The position numbers and the translations under genes were made by a program. Below are positions 18,223 through 27,914 of a stretch of DNA of 64,000 bases, one piece after another. The number at the start of each line of letters is the position of its first letter. Positions within the stretch are counted from its first letter, which is position 1. A model generated the notes under the pieces. It worked only from the letters and a program-made list of their open reading frames with translations. It did no database searches and was not told where the DNA came from. Location: positions 62,001-126,000 of the forward strand of contig NZ_JACJST010000015.1 in the NCBI RefSeq assembly GCF_014698305.1, in the 5' to 3' direction. This DNA is from Anabaena lutea FACHB-196. Its GTDB lineage: Bacteria > Cyanobacteriota > Cyanobacteriia > Cyanobacteriales > Nostocaceae.

Positions 18223-18644
18223 ATTTATTTTTAACCAAGAAACCTGAGTATTGATTTTTTGTAATACAATATTTTTGTATAAAGGAAAATTAATAACTAC
18301 GTAATGATTAGTAAGGTAATTATAATTGCACCAATCCTGTAGTAAATTACTAAAAACAAGTTAAATTTTACACATTTATAGTTCTGATTTTGAACCTATT
18401 TTGCCCAGAAATTCCCCTGCTAATCCTGGATATACCATTTAGCAAAGCAGGGGTATGGTTTTCAAGATGTAAGAGTTTCTCTAATCTTGGTTTTTTGAAG
18501 TGATTGATACCAATTGGGAATTTTATATTAGTAATACTTATAATTAGACTATTTGAGCTATTTGCAGTACTATAATCTATTCCTCCTTTGCAGAATTACA
18601 AGATCTACTAAAATTTATATACCGCAGCTAATGGTATCTTAAAT
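18223..18644. other. Intergenic region with a possible terminator-like hairpin
   Basis: AT-rich and without credible genes. An 8-bp inverted repeat cccctgct (18414-18421) / agcagggg (18446-18453) encloses a 24-nt loop. Promoters for the divergent hypothetical and RHH genes should lie here. Confidence 0.4.
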
Positions 18645-18770
18645 ATGCCTAAACCTGAAATCTACATGACATTGAGATTGACACAACCACAGCAAGATTT
18701 ACTCCGAGAGTATTGTCAACAAACTGGTAGAAATCAAACAGATGTGTTGCAGGAATTGGTGCGGGGATGA
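18645..18770 (+). CDS. Small ribbon-helix-helix-like protein (41 aa)
   Basis: The translation MPKPEIYMTLRLTQPQQ followed by DLLREYCQQTGRNQTDVLQE and ending LVRG has the short strand plus two helices of CopG-like regulators. It shares YCQQTGR and TDV-x-x-EL with the protein at 2749-2916. It lacks the C-terminal tail of that paralogue, so it may be truncated. Possible antitoxin; no toxin gene is adjacent. Confidence 0.5.
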   Translation: MPKPEIYMTLRLTQPQQDLLREYCQQTGRNQTDVLQELVRG

Positions 18771-19073
18771 AAACATCAAACCAAAATAACAAATAAAGAG
18801 GTTTAAAAGCCGCTTATATTCCTATATAATGATTGGTAAACCTTCCGGCTTTTATATCTGGCATTGGCAACTATAGGAGTAGTTTTTAACCCTAATGTGA
18901 ATTGTGAATTGTTCAGCCTCTCTATTGCACAGGATCAACAGGGCTAAATAATCCTTAATTTAAGGAGGTATACTTTCAAGCAATCATACTTAGACCCAAA
19001 ACCTAACATAAATAAGTTTAATAGCACAGTTGATCATTCGTAAATTCTAAATCCTACTATATCAAATAAAGTT
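18771..19073. promoter_or_regulatory. Leader region of cyaB1
   Basis: The 303 bp before the cyclase gene hold an inverted repeat aaagccg / cggcttt (about 18806-18857) that may terminate the RHH transcript, and a strong Shine-Dalgarno-like aaggaggt near 18963 with no start codon at a useful distance. The cyclase start itself has no clear SD. No NtcA- or Crp-type site was recognised. Confidence 0.35.
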
Positions 19074-21659
19074 ATGTCAGTACACCAACCAAATGCTGAA
19101 GAGACCACGGATTTGATTATTGGTGTTCAAAACCAAGAAACCTATGAGTTACAAACAGACTCTTCACCTGTAGTCAGTCTATCCAAAAGAAAAGGAACTA
19201 TTTCTCAGTTTCTCGCTCCCCTGACTCAAGACAGTTTTAAACAAGTAGTTCAGGAAGTTGAGCATAAATTACGGATTGTCAATGAAACCTTATCCATGTT
19301 GGATTATCAGGGTTTTGAAACAATCTTACAGGAAATGTTGCATTCAATTACCTTGAAAACAGGAGAATTATTAGGAGCAGACCGGACTACAATATTTTTA
19401 TTAGATGAAGAAAACCAAGAACTCTGGTCTACTTTAGCTGAAGGGCAAGGTAAGCGGCTTTTAGAGATTAGGATTCCATCTAACAAAGGTATTGCGGGGG
19501 AAGTTGCGACTTTAAAGAAAGTAATCAATATCCCCTTTGATTTTTATAATGATAAACGGTCAATATTTGCTCAAGAGCAAGACAAAAGAAATGGCTATCG
19601 CACTTATACAATGTTGGCTTTACCTCTGTTAAACGAAGACGGACAATTAGTAGCGGTAGTACAATTATTAAATAAACTAAAATACCTACATAATCCCAAT
19701 GATCCCCTTTCGGATCGCATTGATACAAAGGGGTTTACTGAAGCAGATGAAAAATTATTTCAAGATTTTGCCCCTTCCATTCGCCTGATTTTAGAGTCAT
19801 CGCGCTCTTTTTATATTGCTACTCAAAAACAAAGGGCAGTAGCGGCACTGATGAAGGCGATCAAGTCTCTAAGTCAAAGTAGTCTTGATTTAGAAGATAC
19901 CCTGAAACGGGTAATGGATGAAGCGAAGGAACTCATGAATGCAGATCGCAGTACACTGTGGTTAATAGACCAGGATCACCATGAATTATGGACGAAAATT
20001 CATCAGGGTAATGGTGCAACCAAAGAATTGCGAGTACCCATAGGTAAAGGCTTTGCTGGCATCGTTGCTGCATCTGGCAAAAAGTTAAATATCCCCTTTG
20101 ACTTGTATGAGCATCCAGATTCAGAAACAGCCCAAAAAATGGATCAGCAAAATGGCTATCGTACCTGTAGTTTGCTGTGTATGCCAGTCTTTAATAGTGA
20201 TAAAGAATTGATTGGTGTTACTCAATTAGTAAATAAAAAGAAAACAGGAGAATTTCCTGCTTATGATCCTGCTAATTGGCCTGTAGCTCCTGACTGCTTC
20301 CAAGCTAGTTTTGATCATAATGATGAAGAGTTCATGGAAGCTTTTAATATTCAGGCAGGTGTAGCACTGCAAAATGCTCAGTTGTTTGCCAAAATCAAAC
20401 AACAAGAACAAATGCAACGGGATATTCTCCGCAGTCTTTCTAATGGTGTAATTTCCTCAGATAAAGCCGGATACATTATCACTGCTAATGAAAGCGCTAA
20501 ACGGTTGCTAGGGTTTAATAATGACGAACGTTTAGAAGGCAAACTGGTTAGTGATGTTGTGCATATTAAAGAGGGCGATTTTAGTAAGTGGTTTGCAGAT
20601 GCTTTATACGCAAATCATTTAAAAACTAGTCAGCAATATTACCCAGATCGCACACTACTGACGACCAGCCAAGAGCAGCATAGTATCAATTTATCACTCA
20701 ACACCATTGCTGATGCCAGCGACGAAAATCAAGTCTGCGGCGCACTAGTAGTCATGGACGATATCAGTGATGAAAAGCGGCTCAAAAGCACTATGTACCG
20801 TTACATGACTCAGGAATTGGCAGAAGAACTGCTGAAATTAGATGACGCTAAATTAGGAGGCGATCGCAAAGAAGTTACTATTTTATTCTCAGATATTCGT
20901 GGCTACACTACCCTCACAGAAAATATGGAAGCTGAAGAAGTGGTGGGTATGCTCAATGAATATTTTGAATCAATGGTAGAAGCTGTCTTCAAACATAAAG
21001 GCACTCTGGATAAATATATTGGCGATGCCATTATGGCCGTATTTGGTTCACCCCTACCTTTAGAGCAACACGCGCGGATGGCGGTGCAAACATCTTTAGA
21101 AATGCGGACTCGCTTGCAACAATTAAATACAGATCGTCTCGCAGCTAATAAAACCCATATCAAAATAGGCATCGGCATTAATTCTGATACCGTGATTAGT
21201 GGCAATATCGGCTCTAGTAAGCGGATGGAATTTACCGCTATTGGTGATGGTGTGAATCTTGGTTCTCGATTAGAAAGCGTTAGCAAACAGTACGGTTGCG
21301 ATATTATTATCAGCGACAATACATATCGACTCTGCCAAGAAGACATTTGGGCTAGGGAACTCGATTACATTCGTGTGAAAGGGCGAAATGAACCTGTAGC
21401 CATCTATGAGTTAATCGGGTTACGTTCTGATGCCATCGATAATACCAAACTAGAAGTAATTGAGCATTATCATAAAGGGCGTGAGTATTATCTGAATCGT
21501 CAGTTCATCCAAGCTCAAGCAGAATTTGTTAAAGCCTTATCCGCTGACAACAACGACAAAGCTGCCATGTTATACATAAGCCGTTGTCAGCATTGGTTAC
21601 AATCACCCCCATCAGATGCAACTTGGGATGACGGGGTATGGACGTTTAAGGAAAAATAA
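19074..21659 (+). CDS. cyaB1: Adenylate cyclase CyaB1-like (GAF-GAF-PAS-cyclase-TPR)
   Basis: The 861-residue class III nucleotidyl cyclase makes cAMP. Domain order matches Anabaena CyaB1: two GAF domains (about 75-240 and 265-435; each with NKGIAGEV or GKGFAGIV and an NGYRT motif), a PAS domain (about 445-575), the catalytic domain (600-750) and a C-terminal TPR-like tail (YLNRQFIQAQAEFVKALSAD). Metal-binding aspartates are Asp607 (FSDIRGYTTL) and Asp651 (IGDAIMAVFG); Lys647 and Thr721 (FTAIGD) are the adenine-recognising pair known from CyaB1. GAF domains of CyaB1 bind cAMP and give positive feedback (family knowledge). Monocistronic. The next cyclase, CyaC-like, is 24 kb away. Confidence 0.94.
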   Translation: MSVHQPNAEETTDLIIGVQNQETYELQTDSSPVVSLSKRKGTISQFLAPLTQDSFKQVVQEVEHKLRIVNETLSMLDYQGFETILQEMLHSITLKTGELLGADRTTIFLLDEENQELWSTLAEGQGKRLLEIRIPSNKGIAGEVATLKKVINIPFDFYNDKRSIFAQEQDKRNGYRTYTMLALPLLNEDGQLVAVVQLLNKLKYLHNPNDPLSDRIDTKGFTEADEKLFQDFAPSIRLILESSRSFYIATQKQRAVAALMKAIKSLSQSSLDLEDTLKRVMDEAKELMNADRSTLWLIDQDHHELWTKIHQGNGATKELRVPIGKGFAGIVAASGKKLNIPFDLYEHPDSETAQKMDQQNGYRTCSLLCMPVFNSDKELIGVTQLVNKKKTGEFPAYDPANWPVAPDCFQASFDHNDEEFMEAFNIQAGVALQNAQLFAKIKQQEQMQRDILRSLSNGVISSDKAGYIITANESAKRLLGFNNDERLEGKLVSDVVHIKEGDFSKWFADALYANHLKTSQQYYPDRTLLTTSQEQHSINLSLNTIADASDENQVCGALVVMDDISDEKRLKSTMYRYMTQELAEELLKLDDAKLGGDRKEVTILFSDIRGYTTLTENMEAEEVVGMLNEYFESMVEAVFKHKGTLDKYIGDAIMAVFGSPLPLEQHARMAVQTSLEMRTRLQQLNTDRLAANKTHIKIGIGINSDTVISGNIGSSKRMEFTAIGDGVNLGSRLESVSKQYGCDIIISDNTYRLCQEDIWARELDYIRVKGRNEPVAIYELIGLRSDAIDNTKLEVIEHYHKGREYYLNRQFIQAQAEFVKALSADNNDKAAMLYISRCQHWLQSPPSDATWDDGVWTFKEK

Positions 21660-21918
21660 GCTTTAATCGCTACCATAGCCCTAAATCGAAGCAAGCTACA
21701 AAATCATCTAAAAGCCTACGCCATCGACTTTGGGAATTTTGAATTCACGGCGGTACTATTAGTCAAAGTTCACATCGCACACAAACAAAGTCCGCGTAGG
21801 CTAACTCAAAGAATGTAAAATTTTAAGCTGAAAAACCCAACTTCCCAAAATAGTGTCATACTGAACGGTATCACAAGACTGTGTTTATCCAACTGCCACG
21901 TTTAAACGTGTATAACCA

Positions 21919-22200
21919 ATGCAAGCTATTTCAACTTCAATTCTAGAGTTTGAGCAATTATTTAGACAAAAATTAAAACTAAATAATTGCCGGCTGATCA
22001 AGAAAAGACAAGAAAATAACTATGAAATAACTACTCCAGCTAAAGACATTTTTTTGATGACTTGGTGCGAATTTCCAGAAATTAACTTGGTATATCAGAA
22101 TGTCGGTATACGCACAGCACAGACTGTGGTTTATGAACGGGCTATCCGCTCTCATATTAGTTCCTGCCTCACAAGTATCAAAAATACTCCTAATAATTGA
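21919..22200 (+). CDS. Hypothetical protein (93 aa)
   Basis: Starts MQAISTSILEFEQLFRQKLK and ends HISSCLTSIKNTPNN; charged, soluble, no membrane helix or signal peptide. The amphipathic pattern suggests a real small protein, but I recognise no family. It is 259 bp downstream of cyaB1 and has no same-strand follower. The 21660-21918 gap contains no gene. Confidence 0.45.
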   Translation: MQAISTSILEFEQLFRQKLKLNNCRLIKKRQENNYEITTPAKDIFLMTWCEFPEINLVYQNVGIRTAQTVVYERAIRSHISSCLTSIKNTPNN

Positions 22201-22715
22201 GAACATTTTTGGTAAATTTACATCTTGTACCAGTCGTAAAAACTGGATTTATGGCGATGTACTAGACCGGAAATCATTTATTTTTCGTGTAAAAATCTGG
22301 TCAATCAGGTCTTATTGAGAATGGTGCAAGATATCAGTAAAACAACTAGACCCTCAGAATATTTACTTAAATTAATGAGCAATCTCCCACCATAAGAAAA
22401 AGAAAGAGAGAAAAGACCCAACATAGATATGATATCAAATCCAGATAATCACTTATTATTAAAATCTCTCTGCGTTCCCGTGTCTGTGCGCGGTTCCCTA
22501 ATGATAAGTCTATCTCTAAGGATACGCTAAAGCGAACAAACGGACTTGATATGATGGGTTAGCTCAATAACTAGAGCAAGTTGGTAAGCATTCAGCCGTC
22601 AGTTTATACTATACGGTAGTCTTCACCAACTGCTTTCGTTTGAATCTGGTGTTTACTTTTTCCTTAACTTAACACGAATGAATTGGGCAAAACCTGGTGT
22701 TGTCTGACTGTTGAA
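22201..22715. other. Intergenic region between converging genes
   Basis: No supported coding sequence. Contains a fragment of the dispersed ctctgcgttcccgtgtctgtgcg repeat family near 22470-22495 and the start-of-repeat-like gatacgctaaagcgaac near 22518. No clear terminator for the KimA-like gene was seen. Confidence 0.4.
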
Positions 22716-24551
22716 TTAAAGATAATATCTAACAGTGGTTACAACTCGACTTTTCTTAGCTCGCAGAGAAGTTTTGAGAAATAAAGTTGTTTGATTGTGC
22801 AGAATGCCATGCCACCAATTGCGGGTGACAAAAGCGGGAATAATGATAGTTGTGAAAACATCTGGATGACGCTCTTCAAATTGACTGACAAAATTAACGA
22901 TTGGTTCAATCACAGAACGATAAGGAGAGTCGATAATTTCCAAAGGAATATCTGATTCTAGGTTTCGCCATTTTTCTTGCAGTTTGTCCCGGTCTGTTGC
23001 ACCCATATCTACATGAACGGCTACAATTTCATCTGCAATTGTGCGAGCATAGTCTAAAGCTTCTACCGTTCCTCGGTTTAGTTGTCCGACTACAACTACA
23101 GCAGGATGAGTGATTACTTCTGGTTTCGGTCTAGGGATGTAACTGCGGGGGGCTATCCCCTCAATACTGAGGCGTTGGGCTACATATTGATAATGTCGAT
23201 GAATGGCTGCAAATAAACTTACTACCACAGGAATTGCTATTACCACTAACCAAGCACCTAATAGGAACTTAGTGGAAATAATGACTAACAAAACTACAAA
23301 TGTAGCAATTGCGCCCAAAGTATTCATGATCGCACTTGCACGCCAACCGCTAGTTTTTTCGTTGAACCAGTGGCGTACCATTCCCGCTTGGGAAAGGGTA
23401 AAAGAAGTAAATACACCAACGGCGTAGAGAGGGATAACGGCGTTAACTTGTCCTTTAAAGATAATCACCAAAATCCCGGCACAGACGCTGAGGAGGACAA
23501 TACCATTAGAGTAGACCAAGCGATCGCCTAACAGAGACAACTGGCGTGGTAAAAATCCATCTCGTGCCAAAAAGTAACACAGTCTGGGGAAATCTGCATA
23601 ACTGGTGTTAGCCGCTAACAGCAAAACCAACAAAGTCACAATTTGCACAAAATAGTAAAATAGACCAGTCCCTAAAATTTGTCTTCCCAACAGAGAAACC
23701 ACCGTTTGTCCTTCTTCGGGAACAATATGATAAATGTTTGCTAAGTAACTGATACCCACAAACATTAACCCCAAAATTCCCCCCATATATAACAAAGTCA
23801 GGCGAGCATTTTTCCATTCTGGAGGTTTAAAAGCTAACACCCCATCAGATATGGCTTCTACTCCCGTTAATGCAGTACATCCAGCAGAAAAAGCTCGTAA
23901 AACAAAAAACAAACTCAATCCTTCAGTCACAGGAATGGAAGGATATTCTGTAATCACTTGCCCAGTGCTATATTTAAACAACCCCATGCCAATCAGCAGG
24001 AAAATACTAGCTATAAAGGCATAGGTAGGAATCATGAATATCTGGCCTGATTCCTTAACACCTCTAAGATTTGCAAACATTAACAAGAAAATGAAAATCA
24101 AACACAAAACCACTGTGTGAGATTGCAGAGCCGGAATCGCTGATGTCAAAGCGGCTGTTCCCGCAGATATACTGACAGTAACAGTCAAAATATAATCAAT
24201 CATCAACGAACCACCAGCTACCAAACCTGGATACAGACCTAGATTTTCTCTAGCGACAATGTACGAACCGCCACCTTGAGGATATGCCCGAATAGTTTGG
24301 CGATAGGAGAGTACAACTATTGTCAGAAGTGCTATAATTGCTATAGCAATCGGCACAGACAAACCCAGCGCACCACTTCCGGCTGCTACTAAAACCAACA
24401 AAATCTCCTCTGTCGCATAAGCAACAGAAGAAAGAGCATCAGAAGAAAGAACCGCCAAAGCTGCGGCGTTACTCAATCTTTCTTCACTGTGAGCGCTGGT
24501 TGGTAAAGATTTACCGAGAAAAAATTCCTTAATCTGAGGGTAGAAGGACAT
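22716..24551 (-). CDS. APC-superfamily transporter, KimA-like (probable K+ importer)
   Basis: About 611 residues: a transmembrane region of roughly twelve helices followed by a soluble C-terminal domain (about 460-611) with VVVVGQLNRGTVEALDYART, resembling a universal-stress-type fold. The N-terminal SDALSSVAYATEEILLVL motif matches the KimA/YdaO group of high-affinity potassium importers, which c-di-AMP regulates in Bacillus. Amino acid transport is the alternative. The ATG at 24549-24551 (MSFYPQ) has AGGTGG six bases upstream, and is preferred over a TTG at 24569. Confidence 0.8.
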   Translation of the reverse strand: MSFYPQIKEFFLGKSLPTSAHSEERLSNAAALAVLSSDALSSVAYATEEILLVLVAAGSGALGLSVPIAIAIIALLTIVVLSYRQTIRAYPQGGGSYIVARENLGLYPGLVAGGSLMIDYILTVTVSISAGTAALTSAIPALQSHTVVLCLIFIFLLMFANLRGVKESGQIFMIPTYAFIASIFLLIGMGLFKYSTGQVITEYPSIPVTEGLSLFFVLRAFSAGCTALTGVEAISDGVLAFKPPEWKNARLTLLYMGGILGLMFVGISYLANIYHIVPEEGQTVVSLLGRQILGTGLFYYFVQIVTLLVLLLAANTSYADFPRLCYFLARDGFLPRQLSLLGDRLVYSNGIVLLSVCAGILVIIFKGQVNAVIPLYAVGVFTSFTLSQAGMVRHWFNEKTSGWRASAIMNTLGAIATFVVLLVIISTKFLLGAWLVVIAIPVVVSLFAAIHRHYQYVAQRLSIEGIAPRSYIPRPKPEVITHPAVVVVGQLNRGTVEALDYARTIADEIVAVHVDMGATDRDKLQEKWRNLESDIPLEIIDSPYRSVIEPIVNFVSQFEERHPDVFTTIIIPAFVTRNWWHGILHNQTTLFLKTSLRAKKSRVVTTVRYYL

Positions 24552-24750
24552 AGAAAGTCCACCTGACAACTGTTTATATTCCTAGTCAGTTGAGAATTAA
24601 CTCAAACCTAAGCCTAGGGAGTATAGCAATTTTGGCAGATCATTAACCCATTCACCATTAAATTTATAATTAATCAATCTTACCAAATATCCGCGTTAAT
24701 CTGCGTTAATCTGCGTTTAATGATGATTTTTTAGCAATCTTGTCAGATGT

Positions 24751-26028
24751 CTAAATATTTTCAACAACTGACTCAAGCCACATTTCCTCATCATCTCCTA
24801 ATAAATTTTGTGCTGCTTCTAGCATAGATGCCGCAATGTCTTTGAGATCTTCCCGATTATCCAAATAAGTTTTTAGTGCGTCCATTGGGTCAATACTGCT
24901 ACTAGCGCTTAATTCCGGAATCCGGGGTTTAGCTAACTGACTAACTAACTCTGGTTGAATTGTATATGTATGGGCTGCACCTAAAGCACTATGGACAGAA
25001 GAATTATCAATTAAATCCAATTGTTCAGAACGCAGTTTGTAAATTAGCCTGACTACAGCATCTTGAATATTATATTTAGTGTTAGCGGAGCTTAACGAAG
25101 TTATCGCTTTCAACAAAACCGCTTGCGGATCATCCGCCTTAGATAAATCTACCTCAATTGTGCGGAATACTCGTACAGGTAAAGAGCAAAATTCCCAATT
25201 CACTTTTCCCCGTTCCAATTCCACCATCACATATCCCTTATCTTCTTTCTCTTCGCTAAAATCCACCCGTTCAATACTTCCAGGATAAATCACCGGTGGG
25301 TCATTGGATTTGTTTAAATTTTGGTGTTTATGAACGTGTCCCAAAGCCACATAATCAAAACAAGGACGTGTCAGCAAAGATAGAGGTAAAGTAAAACCCT
25401 TACCCACAGCTAACAAACGTTCTGCGCCCAAAGTCGCATTATCAGCCATCAAATGCGCTAAAAGCACCGTTGGTACATCCGGGTCAAGGCGGCGAATTTC
25501 CCCTTCTAAAACCACTTGTAACCGTTCTGTTAACAGTTGATTAACATCCGCCATAGACAAACCCGCAGTTTCTTGACGAGTCATCAAAGTAGAACGGGTT
25601 AACCAAGGAAGTGTAATTATTTGCACCTTTCCGTTACGGGTTTCGATGCTGTGAGTAGTCAAAGTATCACCCACCACAAACCCTGGTACACCCAAAGTCC
25701 GGTAAATATTTAAACTTGCACCTCCCACTCCTTGGGAATGTTGATCATGATTCCCCACCAACAGCACTGTGGGAATATCAGCATCAACAAGGCGACGAAA
25801 TTGACTAGCAAAAGCTTCTTGTACATAAGGAGGTGGCGTAGCATCAGGAAAAGCATCACCACCAAAGATCACCATATCTACAGCAGCAGCCAGGGCTTGG
25901 TCAATACACAAAGATAAAGTCTTGACAAAATCCTCCAATCGTGTATTTAATCCTGTTGCCGAATTGATGCGTCCGTGGGAAAAACCGCTTCCCATGTGGA
26001 TATCTGAGAGGTGGAGAATTTTAATCAT
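24751..26028 (-). CDS. SbcD/Mre11-like metallophosphoesterase (DNA repair exonuclease)
   Basis: The 425-residue protein carries the calcineurin-type phosphoesterase motifs in order: LSDIHMG (residues 7-13), GGDAF, GNHDQ, LLAHLM and ALGHVHKHQ. This is the SbcD/Mre11 arrangement, so it probably processes DNA ends or hairpins with an SbcC ATPase in the cytoplasm. No sbcC gene lies in the window. The C-terminal part contains DAVVRLIYKLRSEQLDLID as in SbcD cap domains. Start ATG is preceded by AT-rich sequence without a clear SD. Confidence 0.88.
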   Translation of the reverse strand: MIKILHLSDIHMGSGFSHGRINSATGLNTRLEDFVKTLSLCIDQALAAAVDMVIFGGDAFPDATPPPYVQEAFASQFRRLVDADIPTVLLVGNHDQHSQGVGGASLNIYRTLGVPGFVVGDTLTTHSIETRNGKVQIITLPWLTRSTLMTRQETAGLSMADVNQLLTERLQVVLEGEIRRLDPDVPTVLLAHLMADNATLGAERLLAVGKGFTLPLSLLTRPCFDYVALGHVHKHQNLNKSNDPPVIYPGSIERVDFSEEKEDKGYVMVELERGKVNWEFCSLPVRVFRTIEVDLSKADDPQAVLLKAITSLSSANTKYNIQDAVVRLIYKLRSEQLDLIDNSSVHSALGAAHTYTIQPELVSQLAKPRIPELSASSSIDPMDALKTYLDNREDLKDIAASMLEAAQNLLGDDEEMWLESVVENI

Positions 26029-26299
26029 GTTGGTAAGTTTGAATTTTCTTTAAACGAACCACAGAGACACAGAGGACATAGAGAAAAGATGTTTTAATGT
26101 TTATCTGCGTTTATCTGCGTTTGATTTTTTTATGTTCTATTCTATTACTGTTAGATTACTACTTTTTTAACGAACCACGTTATGCGAAGCATTTCCCGAA
26201 GGGTATACACGAAGGACACGAAGATAAGAGAGTTTGAGATATATTTTCCATAGGTCTTATAATCACTAAACACTTTAGATACAGAGGAGACAGAGAAAA

Positions 26300-26827
26300 A
26301 TGGATTTTTTTAACCAAGAGGTAGAATTAAAATCAGATGTCGGAATGGACTACAGACAACTGCAAAATTACCTCAAAGCTGGAAACTAGAAAGAAGCGGA
26401 TAAGGAAACATATAGGGTCATGTTAGCAGTTGCGAAACGGGAAATAAAAGGTGATTTAGATGTTAAGAGCATTGATAATTTTCCCTGTGCAGACCTCTGC
26501 ACCATTGACAAGTTGTGGGTAAAATACAGTAATGGTAAATTTGGCTTTTCTGTACAGAAACAGATTTATCAAGGTTTAGGGGGAACGAGAAATTATGATC
26601 AAAAAATTTGGTACGCTTGGGCTGATAAGGTAGTATGGAAAACAGAAAGAAGTTGGTTATACACTAAAAGATTTTACCCTATTATGAATTTTACTTATGA
26701 TATGGAAGCACCAGAAGGCCACCTCTCAACACCTCGAGTCTATCAACATTGGGCTTCGACTATGTGGTATGAGGAGGCGGCGAAAGGTTTGAGCCTATTC
26801 TCTCGCATCGAAACTTGTAAACTTTAA
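26300..26827 (+). pseudogene. GUN4-domain protein gene with an in-frame amber codon
   Basis: The frame begins MDFFNQEVELKSDVGMDYRQ and reads through LQNYLKAGN to a TAG at 26387-26389, then continues in frame as KEADKETYRVMLAVAKREIK and the classic GUN4 motifs (NFPCADLCTIDKLWVKYSNG, KFGFSVQKQIYQGLGG) to TAA at 26825. The GUN4 family usually has Trp after (A/G)-G-(K/N) at this site, so TGG to TAG is the simplest explanation. GUN4 domains bind Mg-porphyrins and stimulate Mg-chelatase. A shorter product from ATG 26420 (135 aa) would lack the N-terminal helices. Downstream repeats show that the locus is repeat-rich. Confidence 0.8.
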
Positions 26828-27336
26828 TATTTAAAGGTTACAGAAAATTATTCAGTCTGAATCAGGACACCCTTCGGGAAGTCAAAAGTCAGAATTTTTT
26901 TGTCAGAATCAGGATATCCAGGATTAAAGGATGAACAGGATGGTAATTTTTAGATGGTTTAAATTATTCAAAACCAATCATTCCAAAGCATCCTGAAAAA
27001 TCCCCAATTTCCCAACAAACAATCATCCAATAACATCCTGTTCGCGTAGCGTGGCGTTAGCCATAAATCCTCAAATCCTGGACATCCTGATTCTGACATA
27101 TTCTATCTTTTTTATGGAACCACGAAGAAGCGTTCGCGCAGCGTCCCGAAGGGATAGGACACGAAGGTAAGAGGTTACAAAGATATTCTCTATGGGTCAT
27201 TTAATCCTGTAAATCCTTTAATCCTGGATATCCTGATTCAGACAAATTAAAATATTAGTAAATCCCAGATAAAATAAATATCATGTAAATCCTAATTCAG
27301 ACAATAATAAAATAACAGACTTTGGAAAAATCCACC
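26828..27336. repeat. Cluster of dispersed repeats (atcctgattcagacaaat family)
   Basis: Several copies of a degenerate unit, with core aatcctggacatcctgattc, occur in both orientations: inverted near 26858-26872 and 26900-26942, direct near 27053-27100, 27208-27245 and 27285-27305, and again at 27768-27808 beyond the next gene. A second repeat type, gaaccacgaagaagcg with cccgaagggatag, lies at 27117-27170 and resembles 26171-26215 on the other side of the GUN4 pseudogene. No gene is supported. Confidence 0.7.
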
Positions 27337-27687
27337 ATGCCCAAAATTACCCTAGAAATATCAGAAGAATTATCTCAACAAATAGCACAAATAGGTATAG
27401 ATTCCTTACCAGAACTGCTTGCTTTGAGTCTTCAACAACCTCCTATACCAACAACAATTTACAAGTATATTCTTAATTTTATTGCGAGTAACCCCACACC
27501 TGAACAAATAGCAGAATTTAAACCCACACCAGAAATGCAAGATAGGTTAAGTACCTTACTCGCACACAGTAAAGTAGGTACTCTCACACCCACAGATTTA
27601 AAAGAACTTGATGAGTATGAACATATTGAACACTTAATTGTAATGATTAAAGCTGGTAATTTATCTTATTTAAGTAATAACCTGTGA
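27337..27687 (+). CDS. Hypothetical protein (116 aa)
   Basis: Start ATG 27337 gives MPKITLEISEELSQQIAQIG; an upstream TTG would add only five residues. The N-terminal LEISEELSQQIA strand-helix pattern and the C-terminal LTPTDLKELDEYEHIEHLI segment resemble short cyanobacterial proteins, possibly antitoxin-like, but I cannot name a family. Soluble. It is surrounded by the same dispersed repeats on both sides, which may mark a mobile or recombining locus. Confidence 0.6.
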   Translation: MPKITLEISEELSQQIAQIGIDSLPELLALSLQQPPIPTTIYKYILNFIASNPTPEQIAEFKPTPEMQDRLSTLLAHSKVGTLTPTDLKELDEYEHIEHLIVMIKAGNLSYLSNNL

Positions 27688-27914
27688 GTAGATCCTAAAA
27701 AATTAATGTCAAAATAGCAATTATTTTATAATTTGTAGTAGTTTGTAACCATAATTAAATAACATCCTGTAAATCCTAAAATCCTGGACATCCTGATTCA
27801 GACAAATAAATTAAATAAAATACATAAATTAAGGTGCGTTACGCTGTCGCTAACACACCCTACTCTGACTATAGGTAATTGGTAATCGTTTTTCCAATGA
27901 CCAATGACCAATGA

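Noticed and set aside
18961-18970. Strong Shine-Dalgarno-like aaggaggt before cyaB1
   Set aside because: No ATG, GTG or TTG start with a usable frame follows at a suitable distance; the cyaB1 start is more than 100 bp away.
20903-21346. 147-residue frame antisense to the cyclase domain of cyaB1
   Set aside because: Lies wholly opposite conserved catalytic sequence and shows no protein-like features of its own.
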